Counted from the stretch's first letter, positions 1 through 9,228 are shown. The stretch is 64,000 nucleotides of DNA from Oscillospiraceae bacterium (GCA_018110905.1 JAGBAZ010000040.1:1-64000); one strand, 5' to 3'. Numbers and translations are program-made. Notes: a model not told the origin generated them from the sequence alone.

Positions 1-1155
1 GGATGAAGTTTTTGAAAGCCTCATGACTATTTATCTTGAAGCCCAGGAAAAAAAACGCCGGTTTCTGAAATCCACGAAGTTTCCGCAAAAGATTACGCAA
101 GGGAAATTGCGGAAGTCCTTCCGCAGAAAAGGCGTCTTGACTTAAGAAAAACTTTCAGAATTGCGGTTTTGGCGGCGATTTTTATCGGGTTTGGATTTTT
201 TGTCCTTTTCAATATGAGCGAAGAACATCATCTGAAAGTTCACGGATTGGGCCATGTTTTTATAAGTCCGAATGAATATTCGGTGGAAGTTAAGGAACTT
301 CAGAAGCAGGCAATCGTTTCTTTTGATGAAAAATATAACCAGAAGTTTGAATCTTCGCTGAAATCCGAAATTTATCAGACCGAAAACGGAATTGTAAGCA
401 AAGGTTTTATAAAAAACAACGGAATTTCCGCAGATAGAATTATCATAAGCGAAGACGAAAACAGCATTTTTATAGAAATGCGCGCAGAAAGAACTTTTGA
501 TGAATTCGGAAAGGAACAGATTATTTCTCCCGCTTTCCCGGAACATAAATCTTCTGAACAAAAACTTAAAAGGGGATATATGACCCATTTCAGAACCGAT
601 GGAGTTACGATAAAAGCCGGAGAAAGATATTATGAAGGCGCAATAAGAGATATTTATATCAACAAAAAAGGCGAAATCAGCTTTACCGTAAAAACCGAAT
701 TCTACAGAGGAACCGATAATAAAATTTCCGGATATCTTTCCGAAGGAAATCCGCTTGAACTGTTTTTCAGCTCCGCCTGTTCGATAAAATGGGAAAGAAC
801 GGCAGAAACTCCCGCGTTTTCACCGGATAATTTTTCCTTCGCAAAAGAATTTTATCCGGAATACCATATGGTGATTCTTCAGAAAACAACTTCCGACGGA
901 AGAGTTACTTCAATGTTCGAGGTTTTTGTGAATTCCGAAAACGAAATTGTCGATAGCGAAAGCTGGTCGATAAATAAATGGGAAGATGGTTCCGGAGTTG
1001 AAAAAACGATGAACGATTTTGATAACAAAACCGTTTCCGACGACAGAAAAACACTTTTTGTGGATTTGAAATATGAACTTGAATCCGGAGAAATCGTTGA
1101 GGAAATCATTGCACTTGGACTTGAGGATACAAAATATTCTTTCGACAGGGAATGA
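1..1155 (+). pseudogene. Truncated single-pass membrane protein with apparent -1 frameshift
   Basis: The open frame ending at 1155 runs back, without an ATG or a ribosome site, to a stop at about 37-39. Upstream of the 8-A run at 48-55 the plausible coding frame is a different one (reading DEVFESLMTIYLEAQEKK), and a -1 shift at the run joins the two smoothly. The joined product has a charged, helical N-terminal part, one membrane segment (about bases 160-205) and a roughly 300-residue exported part. That layout resembles anti-sigma or envelope-stress proteins, but I do not recognise the family. The gene begins outside the window. The break may be a real mutation, a programmed slip (A AAA AAA) or a homopolymer error. 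A terminator follows at once. Confidence 0.5.
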
Positions 1156-1162
1156 TAAAAGC

Positions 1163-1196
1163 GAAAAGCCGCCTTCGGCGGCTTTTCTTTTTTTGC
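1163..1196 (+). terminator. Rho-independent terminator
   Basis: The stem AAAAGCCGCC/GGCGGCTTTT with a TTC loop is followed by a T-rich run. It closes the first gene and separates it from the pcrA promoter. Confidence 0.85.
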
Positions 1197-1201
1197 TGTT
1201 G

Positions 1202-1230
1202 TTGAAAAATTCATAAATATATAATATAAT
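1202..1230 (+). promoter_or_regulatory. SigA-type promoter of pcrA
   Basis: TTGAAA at 1202-1207 and TATAAT at 1225-1230 are separated by 17 bases, just after a terminator and 35 bases before the pcrA start. Confidence 0.75.
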
Positions 1231-1264
1231 ATTTAATTAGCTTATTATAACCGGAGGTAAACCA

Positions 1265-3451
1265 ATGGCTTTTTCATACGAAAATCTTAACCCGCGTCAG
1301 ATCGAGGCGGTGAACCATAAGGAAGGTCCTCTTCTTGTTCTTGCGGGAGCGGGAAGCGGAAAAACAACCGTTCTTATCGCAAGGGTTGCAAAACTTATTG
1401 AAAGCGGGATCCGCCCCTGGAACATTCTTACCATAACGTTTACAAACAAAGCGGCGGATGAACTTAAAAACCGCCTTGTAACAAAGCTTGGAACAGAAGC
1501 GGCGGACGTTTTTGCCTCAACTTTCCACAGCATGTGCGTAAGAATTTTGCGCCGGGATGCGGAAGCCATCGACCTTCCGAAAAGTTTTACCATTTATGAT
1601 ACCGACGACAGCCTTCGCGTTATAAAAAAATGCCTTAAAAATCTCAATATGGAGGAAAAGCAGTTTTCGCCGAAACCTTTACTCGGCGCCATAAGCCACG
1701 CAAAGGAACGCCTTGAAGATCCGCAGGATATGGCGGACCTTGCGGACAGAAACGGCGATTACAGAATGAAAGTCACCGCAAAAGTCTATTCGGCATATCA
1801 GAAAGAACTCCACGAAGCGGGAGCACTGGATTTTGATGATCTTCTTTGCGAAACAGTCCGCCTTTTCCGGACAAAGCCGGAAGTTCTTGAATATTACCAG
1901 AACCGCTGGCAATATATCATGGTGGACGAATATCAGGACACCAACCACGTTCAGTATATGCTGGTCGCAATGCTTGCGCAGAAGAACAAGAATCTCTGCG
2001 TAGTCGGTGATGATGACCAGTCGATCTACAAATTCCGCGGCGCGACCATTGAAAACATTCTTTCTTTCGAGCGCCAGTTTCCGGGGGCAAAAGTTGTCCG
2101 CCTTGAACAGAACTATCGCTCCACCCAGAACATTCTTTCCGCCGCGAACAGGGTTATTGAGCACAACACCGAGCGAAAAGGAAAGAATCTTTGGACCTCG
2201 AACGGCGACGGAAGCAAAATTACGATCCGCCGCTGTGTTGATGAGGACAGAGAAGCGGAATTTATTGCGGATAAAGTCCTTGACGGAATTTCGAAAGGCG
2301 CAAATTACAGCGATTTTGCCGTTCTTTACAGAATGCATGCCCAATCCGCAAGCCTTGAGCGAACTTTTATGAGAGCGGGAGTTCCCTATAAAATCATCGG
2401 CGGACTTCGCTTTTATGAACGCAAGGAAATCAAGGACATGCTTGCATATATGTCCGTAATAGCGAACCCTGCGGATAACCTCCGCCTCGAGCGAATCATA
2501 AACGAACCGAAGCGCGGAATTGGCGCAACGACCCTTGCCGCCGCCGAGCATATCTCCGACGTTACAGGACTCAGTCTTTTCGAGGTTTTTGAGCACGCGG
2601 ACGAATATATCGACCTTATGAAACGCAGTGCCGTGCTCAAAGGCTTCACCGATATGATAAAAGAACTTTCGGAAATTGCGGAAGATTTTGATGCGGAAGA
2701 GTTTTTTGATGCTCTTTGCGAAAAAACCGGATACACCGAAATGCTCCGTGCTCAGGGATTGGAAGGCGAAACTCGCCTTGAGAACATCGGCGAACTTAAA
2801 ACGAATATGATGAAATATCAGGATGCGGCGGAAAACGCGGAACTTTCCGGTTTTCTCGAAGAGGTTGCGCTTTATACCGACCTCGACAGGCTTGAGGAAA
2901 GCGATTCCGTTCTGATGATGACTCTCCATTCCGCAAAAGGTCTTGAATTTGAAAATGTCTTTATAATCGGCGCGGAGGAAGGTGTTTTCCCCGGAATGCA
3001 GGCGATCTATGATATGACCGAAATGGAAGAGGAACGCCGCCTTGCCTATGTCGGAATCACAAGGGCAAAGAAAAATCTTTATTTGACTGCCGCCGCAAGC
3101 CGAATGATTTTTGGTCAGACAAGCCACAACCGCCTTTCCCGCTTTGCGGAAGAAATTCCGGAAGAATATAAGGATTTCTTCGACGAAAGCGAAAGCAGAA
3201 GAAAATCCATAAGCTATCATTTTGAGGAAGATTCCGCCGGAAAAGTTCATATTGAAAAAACTTTTACCGAAGCTCCAAAAGCCGAAGGAACAAATTACCG
3301 TGCAGGAGATACGGTTATACATAAAGTTTTCGGAAAGGGAATGGTAGTTTCCGCAAAACCTATGAGCGGAGATACCCTTTTGGAAATCGCTTTTGAAAAA
3401 GTCGGCACAAAAAAACTTATGGCGAATTTTGCAAAGCTTAAAAAGGAATAA
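1265..3451 (+). CDS. pcrA: ATP-dependent DNA helicase PcrA/UvrD (SF1)
   Basis: This is a 3'-5' superfamily 1 DNA helicase for nucleotide excision repair and for clearing replication and recombination intermediates. At 728 residues it has the family's usual length. The Walker A motif GAGSGKTT sits near residue 30, the DEYQDTN motif II near 225, and QNYRST, the VLYRMHAQS region and LMMTLHSAKGLEFE follow in order. The C-terminus carries the Tudor-like PcrA tail (YRAGDTVIHKVFGKG...). The start is fixed by a strong GGAGG 7 bases upstream. It is transcribed alone from its own promoter and ends next to a repeat-flanked cassette. Confidence 0.97.
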   Translation: MAFSYENLNPRQIEAVNHKEGPLLVLAGAGSGKTTVLIARVAKLIESGIRPWNILTITFTNKAADELKNRLVTKLGTEAADVFASTFHSMCVRILRRDAEAIDLPKSFTIYDTDDSLRVIKKCLKNLNMEEKQFSPKPLLGAISHAKERLEDPQDMADLADRNGDYRMKVTAKVYSAYQKELHEAGALDFDDLLCETVRLFRTKPEVLEYYQNRWQYIMVDEYQDTNHVQYMLVAMLAQKNKNLCVVGDDDQSIYKFRGATIENILSFERQFPGAKVVRLEQNYRSTQNILSAANRVIEHNTERKGKNLWTSNGDGSKITIRRCVDEDREAEFIADKVLDGISKGANYSDFAVLYRMHAQSASLERTFMRAGVPYKIIGGLRFYERKEIKDMLAYMSVIANPADNLRLERIINEPKRGIGATTLAAAEHISDVTGLSLFEVFEHADEYIDLMKRSAVLKGFTDMIKELSEIAEDFDAEEFFDALCEKTGYTEMLRAQGLEGETRLENIGELKTNMMKYQDAAENAELSGFLEEVALYTDLDRLEESDSVLMMTLHSAKGLEFENVFIIGAEEGVFPGMQAIYDMTEMEEERRLAYVGITRAKKNLYLTAAASRMIFGQTSHNRLSRFAEEIPEEYKDFFDESESRRKSISYHFEEDSAGKVHIEKTFTEAPKAEGTNYRAGDTVIHKVFGKGMVVSAKPMSGDTLLEIAFEKVGTKKLMANFAKLKKE

Positions 3452-3458
3452 TAAAAAA

Positions 3459-3505
3459 GCCTCCCTTGTCAAAGGGAGGGGGACCGCGAAGCGGTGGAGG
3501 GATTC
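3459..3505 (+). repeat. Left arm of cassette inverted repeat
   Basis: Hairpin 1 is CCTCCCTT/AAGGGAGG with a GTCA loop. Hairpin 2 is ACCGC-GAA-GCGGT. The GGAGGGATTC box follows and also serves as the Shine-Dalgarno sequence for the enclosed gene, 8 bases before its ATG. In the minus direction the arm ends in a T-run and could act as a terminator. Confidence 0.8.
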
Positions 3506-3509
3506 ATAA

Positions 3510-3893
3510 ATGAATTACCGGCATAATCCAAAGCTTACGGATAATGCAAAGGAATTAAGGAAAAACATGACCAGAGAGGAAAAACATCTTTGGTATGATT
3601 TTCTGAAAATTTATCCGGAACGGTTTCTCCGCCAAAAAGTTATTGATAATTACATAGCGGATTTTTACTGTCACAAGGCAAGGCTTGTAATTGAACTTGA
3701 CGGAAGCCAGCATCATACAAAGGACGGACTTTTGAAAGACAAAATCCGAACCGAAAAAATTGAAAAACGTGATTTAACCGTTATGAGAATTCCAAACGGT
3801 GAGATAAATCATAATTTTGAGGGAATCTGCAGATTCATCGATGAATTTGTGAAGGAATCCCTCCGTCAGCCTTCGGCTGACACCTCCCTTTGA
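3510..3893 (+). CDS. DUF559 / Vsr-like endonuclease domain protein
   Basis: A 127-residue protein of the DUF559 group, small nucleases with the restriction-endonuclease fold related to Vsr. The diagnostic block is near residues 45-75: RQKVIDNYIADFYCHKARL followed by VIELDGSQHH, which supplies the D...ExD...H acidic centre expected of this fold. The N-terminus (NAKELRKNMTREEKHLWYDFL) is also typical. The last residues, ESLRQPSADTSL, are encoded by the right inverted repeat. Its role is unknown. Its position inside matching repeats suggests that it acts on or helps to spread those repeats, which is inference. It sits between pcrA and an MscS gene with no functional link to either. Confidence 0.85.
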   Translation: MNYRHNPKLTDNAKELRKNMTREEKHLWYDFLKIYPERFLRQKVIDNYIADFYCHKARLVIELDGSQHHTKDGLLKDKIRTEKIEKRDLTVMRIPNGEINHNFEGICRFIDEFVKESLRQPSADTSL

Positions 3894-3903
3894 CAAGGGA
3901 GGC
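3855..3903 (+). repeat. Right arm of cassette inverted repeat
   Basis: Its reverse complement matches the left arm: hairpin 1 with an 8-bp stem, hairpin 2 CAGCC-GAA-GGCTG, then GGAGGGATTC. It contains the stop codon of the nuclease gene. Followed by TTTT, the outer hairpin can terminate transcription of the cassette. Confidence 0.8.
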
Positions 3904-3922
3904 TTTTGAAGGAGGAACAAAT

Positions 3923-4816
3923 TTGAAACGAATTTTACTGACGGCGGAAGAAGCTGCCATTGCATCTTCCGAAAGTTCCGCGGGAACGGAAAATCTTGAT
4001 GCTTTTCTCGATACCCTTGAAAAAATGGAACCTTCCGAAATAATCACAAAATACGGCGAAAAAGTGCTTTTGGCGCTTATAACCGTTGTGGTCGGCGCAA
4101 TTCTGGTGCGCTGGGTGCTTAAAATAATAATGCGCTACGTTGAAAAAAGCGAACTTGCCGCAGGTGCCACAAAATTCATTCACGGAATAGTTGCCTTTTT
4201 GCTTTATTTCATCGTAATTCTTACTGCGGCAAATGTCCTTGGAATCCCGGTAACTTCCGTTCTTGCAATTTTCAGCGTATTTACCCTTGCTTTTTCCCTT
4301 GCGATAAAGGATATTATTGCGCTTTTTGCAAGCGGAATCACAATTCTTTTTTCAAAACCTTTCAATGCCGGGGATTTTGTTGAAATTCCGGAAGAAGGCG
4401 TTTCCGGATTTGTTTCCGAAGTCGGGCTTATCCACACTCATCTTTTCACTGCGGATAATAAGGAAATCATAATCCCGAACAGCATTGTTGCCGCGGATAC
4501 CCTTATAAATTTCAGCAAAATCGGGCTTCGCCGACTCGATTCGGTATATTCCATAGGTTACGGCGAAGATTTTGAAAAGGCGAAAAAGATAATCCGCGAA
4601 GTTGTTGAAGCGGAACCCCTTGTTGAAAAGGAAAAAGATGTTTTCATAATGGTCACCGCGCTCGGACCAAGCAGCATTGATATAGTTTGCAAGGTTTACG
4701 TAAAATGGGACAGCTATGAAACCCTTCGCTGCCGTCTTAATGAAAACATAAAACTTGCTTTTGATAAAAACGGAATAGAAATTCCTTACAGCCAGATGGA
4801 TATCCACATGAAATAA
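3923..4816 (+). CDS. MscS-family mechanosensitive channel
   Basis: A small-conductance mechanosensitive channel of 297 residues that releases solutes on hypo-osmotic shock. After a short polar N-terminus come three membrane helices (about 35-60, 75-100 and 105-130). The pore helix region LAFSLAIKDIIALFASGITIL is followed by the beta domain (FNAGDFVEIPEEGVSGFVSEVGLI, then IIIPNSIV) and the C-terminal alpha/beta domain. The start is taken as TTG at 3923 because AAGGAGG lies 8 bases upstream. An in-frame TTG at 3890 lies inside the repeat arm and lacks a ribosome site. It is probably co-transcribed with the M16 pair 11 bases downstream. Confidence 0.9.
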   Translation: MKRILLTAEEAAIASSESSAGTENLDAFLDTLEKMEPSEIITKYGEKVLLALITVVVGAILVRWVLKIIMRYVEKSELAAGATKFIHGIVAFLLYFIVILTAANVLGIPVTSVLAIFSVFTLAFSLAIKDIIALFASGITILFSKPFNAGDFVEIPEEGVSGFVSEVGLIHTHLFTADNKEIIIPNSIVAADTLINFSKIGLRRLDSVYSIGYGEDFEKAKKIIREVVEAEPLVEKEKDVFIMVTALGPSSIDIVCKVYVKWDSYETLRCRLNENIKLAFDKNGIEIPYSQMDIHMK

Positions 4817-4827
4817 AGGAGAACAGA

Positions 4828-6108
4828 ATGCAGGGAAAACTTATAAGAAAAAAAATCGGGAACGGTGCTTTTATGAATTCGGTCACCGAACCGAAATTCA
4901 AATCCGACAGGATCAGCCTTTGCCTTGTCACACCTATTAAAAAAGAAACCGCGACGGTCAATGCTCTTGTGCCTTTTGTTTTAAGAAAAGGCTGCAGAAG
5001 CTGTCCGGATTTCACAAAGCTTAATCAAAAACTTGCGGAAATGTATGGCGCAATTCTTGATGCGGACGTTGCAAAACATTCCGACAAACAGATAATCGAA
5101 GTTTCCATTCAGTTTACCGATGACCGTTTTGCAATTGGCGGCGAAAACATGACGGAAACCGCCGCAAAACTTCTTTCCGACCTTGTTTTTGAACCGAATT
5201 TTGATGAAAATGGCCATTTTCCGGAAATCGACCTTGAGCTAGAAAGAGAATTTCTCATAGATACTATCGAAAGCGACCTTAACGATAAAAGGGTCTATGC
5301 TATCGGAAAAGCCCTTGGTCTTGTTTTTGAAAACGAACCTTTCGGCGTAAAACGCTACGGTTACGTTGAGGACGCAAAGGCTATCACTGCGGACAGCCTT
5401 GCGGAAGCCTGGAAAAACCTTGTTAAAACTTCAAGGATCGAAGTTTTCTTTGCGGGTCCCGGCTGTCCGGAAGTTGCGGAAAAAGTTTTTGAAGAAAGAA
5501 TTTCCGCCCTTGAAAGGGAACCCCTTTCTTCCGAGCCTTTTGAAATAATCGATTATTCTCCTTTTAAAGAAGCGGAAGAATCCATGGATATAGTCCAGGG
5601 AAAACTTGTTATGGTTTTCCGTATGGGCGCACCGAAAACCGAAAAGGAAAAGAACGCCGCAAGAGTTCTTTCCGCACTTTACGGCGGAACCGCTTTTTCA
5701 AAGCTCTTTATGAACGTCCGCGAAAAAATGAGCCTTTGCTATTATGCGGATTCCCATTTTGAACGCGGAAGCGGAATTATGATAGTGGATTGCGGAATCG
5801 AATTTGAAAACCGCGAAAAAGCACAGAAAGAAATAATCAATCAGCTTGAACTTGTTGCAAAAGGCGAATTTACCGATGAGGAATTTGCAGATACAAAGGG
5901 CGCGATCCTTAACAGCCTCGGTTCTGTCGGCGATACCCTTTATTCCGTTGAAGGCTGGTATATGAGCGGAATCGTTGAAGAAAACATTGTAACTCCGGAA
6001 GAGGATAAAAAAGCAATTGAAGCCGTTACAAAAGAGGAAGTTATGAAAGCTGCGGAAAAAGCAAAACTTGCTGCTGTTTTCTTTCTTAAAGGAGGCGAAA
6101 ACGAATGA
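4828..6108 (+). CDS. ymfF: M16-family peptidase-like protein, YmfF type (inactive subunit)
   Basis: This 426-residue insulinase-fold protein corresponds to the first member of the B. subtilis YmfF/YmfH pair. The region where an active M16 peptidase has HxxEH lacks it (around RKGCRSCPDFTKLNQKLAEMYGA), so it should be the non-catalytic partner. The C-terminal half keeps the M16 pattern SALYGGTAFSKLFMNVREKMSLCYYA. It overlaps the next gene by 4 bases (ATGA), which implies translational coupling and complex formation. The ribosome site is AAGGAGAAC ahead of the ATG. The substrate is unknown. Confidence 0.88.
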   Translation: MQGKLIRKKIGNGAFMNSVTEPKFKSDRISLCLVTPIKKETATVNALVPFVLRKGCRSCPDFTKLNQKLAEMYGAILDADVAKHSDKQIIEVSIQFTDDRFAIGGENMTETAAKLLSDLVFEPNFDENGHFPEIDLELEREFLIDTIESDLNDKRVYAIGKALGLVFENEPFGVKRYGYVEDAKAITADSLAEAWKNLVKTSRIEVFFAGPGCPEVAEKVFEERISALEREPLSSEPFEIIDYSPFKEAEESMDIVQGKLVMVFRMGAPKTEKEKNAARVLSALYGGTAFSKLFMNVREKMSLCYYADSHFERGSGIMIVDCGIEFENREKAQKEIINQLELVAKGEFTDEEFADTKGAILNSLGSVGDTLYSVEGWYMSGIVEENIVTPEEDKKAIEAVTKEEVMKAAEKAKLAAVFFLKGGENE

Positions 6109-7382
6109 GCCTTGAAATGAAAAAAATCGAAAGCAAACGCCTTGGAGATTGCTACTATAAGGTTGAGCACCCCAGCGGCCTTACCATTCTTATGGCGCCT
6201 ATGAAAGGTTTTTCAACCGCTTATGCAATGTTCGGAACCGCTTATGGTTCGATCGATACCTGCATAAAAACAGCTGAAAACGGCGAGTTCAGAAAACTTC
6301 CGGAAGGAATTGCCCATTATCTTGAACACAAGCTTTTTGAAAGCGAGGAATGTTCCGCTTTTGAACGTTACGCAAAAACCGGCGCAAACGCAAACGCTTT
6401 CACCGCTTTTGACAGAACCGCATATCTTTTTGCCTGTTCCGATAATTTTGATGAGAGCATTGAGATCCTTCTGGATTTTGTTACTCACCCATATTTCACA
6501 CCGGAAACCGTTGCAAAAGAGCAGGGTATAATCGGCCAGGAAATCAGAATGTATGACGATTCCGCAGACTGGAGAGTTCTCTTCAATCTTCTCGGTGCGC
6601 TTTACCACAAAAACCCGGTAAAAATCGATATTGCGGGAACGGTTGAATCCATTGCGGAAATAACTTCCGACCTGCTTTACGATTGTTATAACACTTTTTA
6701 TAATCTTCATAACATGGTTCTTACCGTTGCGGGAAATTTCGATATGGATTCGGTGCTCAAAGCGGCGGATAAGGTGCTCAAACCTGCCGATGATTTTTAT
6801 CTTGAGCGGGCAGTTTGCGATGAACCGGATGAAGTTGTCCAAAATTACGTTGAACAGCATCTTCCGGTTTCCGTTCCGATGTTCAACATTGGTTTTAAGG
6901 GAAAAACCGGAACCGAAGCGGACAACTTCCGCGGAAGCATTCTTGACGAAATTTTTGTCGGAGCGCTTTGCGATGATTACACGAAGGTTTACCGCGAACT
7001 TTATGACGAAGGAACCATCAATGCGACCTTCGGAAGCGAAGTTTTCTGCGGAAGAGATCATATTTCGATTTTCCTTTCCGGCGAAAGCCGCGAACCGGAA
7101 AAGGTTTATGACCGCCTTAAGAAAGAATTTGAGCATCTTATTGAGCACGGAATTCCCGAAGATGTTTTTGCGTGTGCTCAAAGATCCGTTTACGGACATT
7201 ATCTCCGTTCTTCCGAAAGGGTAACCGGCGTTGCAACAACTCTTTTCAACTGCCATTTCCCGGGAGTGGATATGTATGAACTTTTGGAAATTGCCGCGAA
7301 TGCAACTCCGGAAAGCGTAATCGAACGCGTAAAATCCACCTATTGTGCGGAAAATTCCGCCCTTTCCGTAGTAAAACCCTGA
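6105..7382 (+). CDS. ymfH: M16-family zinc peptidase, YmfH type (catalytic subunit)
   Basis: A 425-residue M16 metallopeptidase that carries the inverted zinc motif HYLEH (within PEGIAHYLEHKLFE, near residue 70) followed by the typical FDRTAYLFACS stretch and the distal glutamates of the family. It is the catalytic partner of the preceding gene. Such paired genes are thought to act as a heteromeric cytoplasmic peptidase. The start ATG at 6105 has GGAGG 10 bases upstream inside the previous gene. It is followed 19 bases later by lgt. Confidence 0.9.
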   Translation: MSLEMKKIESKRLGDCYYKVEHPSGLTILMAPMKGFSTAYAMFGTAYGSIDTCIKTAENGEFRKLPEGIAHYLEHKLFESEECSAFERYAKTGANANAFTAFDRTAYLFACSDNFDESIEILLDFVTHPYFTPETVAKEQGIIGQEIRMYDDSADWRVLFNLLGALYHKNPVKIDIAGTVESIAEITSDLLYDCYNTFYNLHNMVLTVAGNFDMDSVLKAADKVLKPADDFYLERAVCDEPDEVVQNYVEQHLPVSVPMFNIGFKGKTGTEADNFRGSILDEIFVGALCDDYTKVYRELYDEGTINATFGSEVFCGRDHISIFLSGESREPEKVYDRLKKEFEHLIEHGIPEDVFACAQRSVYGHYLRSSERVTGVATTLFNCHFPGVDMYELLEIAANATPESVIERVKSTYCAENSALSVVKP

Positions 7383-7401
7383 CGCAAAGGAGGCATAATT
7401 T

Positions 7402-8385
7402 ATGACAGATTTAATCAGTTTTCCCGGTCTTGGACTTCAGTTTGAAGTAAACCGTGTTGCTTTTTCAATCGGTTCAATAGATATTTATTGGTACGCGATC
7501 CTTATCGCAACCGGTTTTATGCTTGCGCTTGTTTTCTGCTTTAAAAATTTTCCGAAATTCGGAGTCGATCCGGACAGGGCGATAGACGTTGTTTTCTTCG
7601 CAATGATCTTCGGAATAATCGGCGCAAGGCTTTATTACGTTGCCTTCCAGTGGGATATGTATAAGGATAACCTTATGGAAATTTTTAACATCCGCGGCGG
7701 CGGACTTGGTTTTTACGGCGGAATAATCGGCGGAATAATCGGCCTTATAATCGGCTGCAAGCTCCGGGGACAGAACACGCTTGCTTTCCTTGATGTTGCC
7801 GGCGGTGCCGTGCTTATCGGCCAGGGAATAGGCCGTTGGGGCAACTTTGTCAACAGCGAGGCTTTCGGTTCAAACACAACTCTTCCCTGGGGAATGACAA
7901 GCCCGAAAATCGCAGCCTATATTGAAAGACATTCGGAAGAAGTTATGGGCGCTGTTATGGATCCGAGCGTTCCGGTCCACCCGACCTTTTTCTATGAATC
8001 TCTCTGGTGCGCAATCGGACTTCTTGTTTTCTGTTACGTTATGAAAAAGCGGAAGTTCGACGGCCAGATGCTTCTTTTCTATCTTGGTTGGAACGGTTTC
8101 GGAAGAATGATTATCGAAGGTCTTCGTACCGACAGCCTTATGATAGGTCCTTTCAGAATTTCCCAGCTTCTCGGCGCTTTGATGTTCATCTTTGCGGTCT
8201 GCGCTTTCGGAGTTGCAATGAAATTCCTTAAGTCTGAATTAAGACCGGAATGGCTCGGAATTTTTTCCGAAACCGAAAAAGGAAAGCTTGTTGCCGCCGG
8301 AAGATGGGATTATAAAAATAACTGCGAAAAAACTTCCGCAGAAAAAGAAGAAACGGGGGAAAACGAAGATGGCAACGATAATTGA
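7402..8385 (+). CDS. lgt: Prolipoprotein diacylglyceryl transferase
   Basis: This integral membrane enzyme transfers diacylglycerol from phosphatidylglycerol to the lipobox cysteine of prolipoproteins. The 327-residue protein has about seven membrane helices. It shows the conserved YGGIIGGIIG loop, the Lgt signature GQGIGRWGNFVNSEAFG near residue 140, and HPTFFYES near residue 195. A charged C-terminal tail (ETEKGKL...) extends beyond the last helix. The window contains likely clients, including lipobox proteins at 9257-9760 and 13020-14006. Its last 17 bases overlap folD, so the two are coupled. Confidence 0.96.
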   Translation: MTDLISFPGLGLQFEVNRVAFSIGSIDIYWYAILIATGFMLALVFCFKNFPKFGVDPDRAIDVVFFAMIFGIIGARLYYVAFQWDMYKDNLMEIFNIRGGGLGFYGGIIGGIIGLIIGCKLRGQNTLAFLDVAGGAVLIGQGIGRWGNFVNSEAFGSNTTLPWGMTSPKIAAYIERHSEEVMGAVMDPSVPVHPTFFYESLWCAIGLLVFCYVMKKRKFDGQMLLFYLGWNGFGRMIIEGLRTDSLMIGPFRISQLLGALMFIFAVCAFGVAMKFLKSELRPEWLGIFSETEKGKLVAAGRWDYKNNCEKTSAEKEETGENEDGNDN

Positions 8386-9220
8386 CGGAAAGAAAATTGC
8401 GGCGGAAGTCCGCGGGGAACTTAAAGAAAAAATTGAAAAAATGGTCGCCGAAACAAAAAGAAGACCCGCCCTTGCGGTAATTCTTGTGGGCGAAGACCCC
8501 GCTTCAAAAGTTTATGTCCGCAACAAGGCAAAAGCCTGTGAAGAAATCGGCGTTGCAAGCGAAGTTGTAACTCTTGCAGCGGATATCACCCAGGAAATGC
8601 TCGAATATATCATAAATTCCTATGCCGCAAGAGTCGATATTGACGGAATCCTTGTCCAGATGCCTCTTCCGAAAGGTCTTGACGGCGAAAGAGCCCTTGC
8701 CTGCATTCCGGCAGAAAAGGACGTTGACGCTTTCCATCCGGAAAACGTGGGACATATTATGCGCGGAGATTACCGCTTTTTGCCCTGCACTCCCGCAGGT
8801 GTTATGGAACTTCTGCACCGCTACGGGATTTCTCCGGCGGGCAAAAAATGCGTTGTTATCGGAAGAAGTGATATTGTAGGAAAGCCCATGGCGATGATGC
8901 TTCTCCATGAAAACGGAACGGTTGAAATCTGCCACAGCAAAACTCCGAACCTTGCGGAAGAAACCCGCACCGCGGATATTCTTGTTGCCGCTGTCGGAAG
9001 ACCGAAATTCGTAACCGCAGATATGGTAAAAGAAGGTGCGGTCGTTATCGACGTCGGCATCAACCGCGACGAAAACGGAAAACTTTGCGGCGATGTTGAT
9101 TTTGAAAATGTCGAGCCGAAGGCAAGCTTCATCACTCCCGTTCCCGGCGGAGTCGGTCCCATGACCGTTGCAATGCTTATGCAGAACACCGTTACTGCGG
9201 CGGAAAAAAAGATTAAATAA
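8369..9220 (+). CDS. folD: Bifunctional methylenetetrahydrofolate dehydrogenase/cyclohydrolase
   Basis: FolD interconverts 5,10-methylene-, 5,10-methenyl- and 10-formyl-tetrahydrofolate using NADP and supplies one-carbon units. At 283 residues it is of normal size. Visible are the signatures VRNKAKACEEIGV with the preceding catalytic Tyr/Lys region, QMPLPKGLD, the cofactor loop IGRSDIVGKPMAMML and PVPGGVGPMTVAML near the end. The start at 8369 (MATIIDGKKIA) was chosen for the GGGGGA site and the family N-terminus. A longer in-frame start lies deep inside lgt. A strong terminator follows. Confidence 0.97.
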   Translation: MATIIDGKKIAAEVRGELKEKIEKMVAETKRRPALAVILVGEDPASKVYVRNKAKACEEIGVASEVVTLAADITQEMLEYIINSYAARVDIDGILVQMPLPKGLDGERALACIPAEKDVDAFHPENVGHIMRGDYRFLPCTPAGVMELLHRYGISPAGKKCVVIGRSDIVGKPMAMMLLHENGTVEICHSKTPNLAEETRTADILVAAVGRPKFVTADMVKEGAVVIDVGINRDENGKLCGDVDFENVEPKASFITPVPGGVGPMTVAMLMQNTVTAAEKKIK

Positions 9221-9228
9221 AATAAAAA

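Larger units (their letters stand above)
3459..3903 (+). mobile_element. Putative mobile cassette: inverted repeats flanking a DUF559 nuclease gene
   Basis: Two roughly 48-base arms in inverted orientation (3459-3505 and 3855-3903) enclose one small nuclease gene. The outer hairpin and the GGAGGGATTC box are almost identical in the two arms. The inner hairpin differs in sequence but keeps its pairing and its GAA loop. The left arm supplies the gene's ribosome site and the right arm its last 12 codons and an outward terminator-like hairpin, so arms and gene form one unit. A gene-less element of the same architecture lies at 11652-11790. No target-site duplication could be identified. Confidence 0.6.

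Noticed and set aside
3890..3922. Upstream TTG start for the MscS gene
   Set aside because: It lies inside the repeat arm, lacks a ribosome site and would add a repeat-encoded peptide. TTG 3923 has a strong site.
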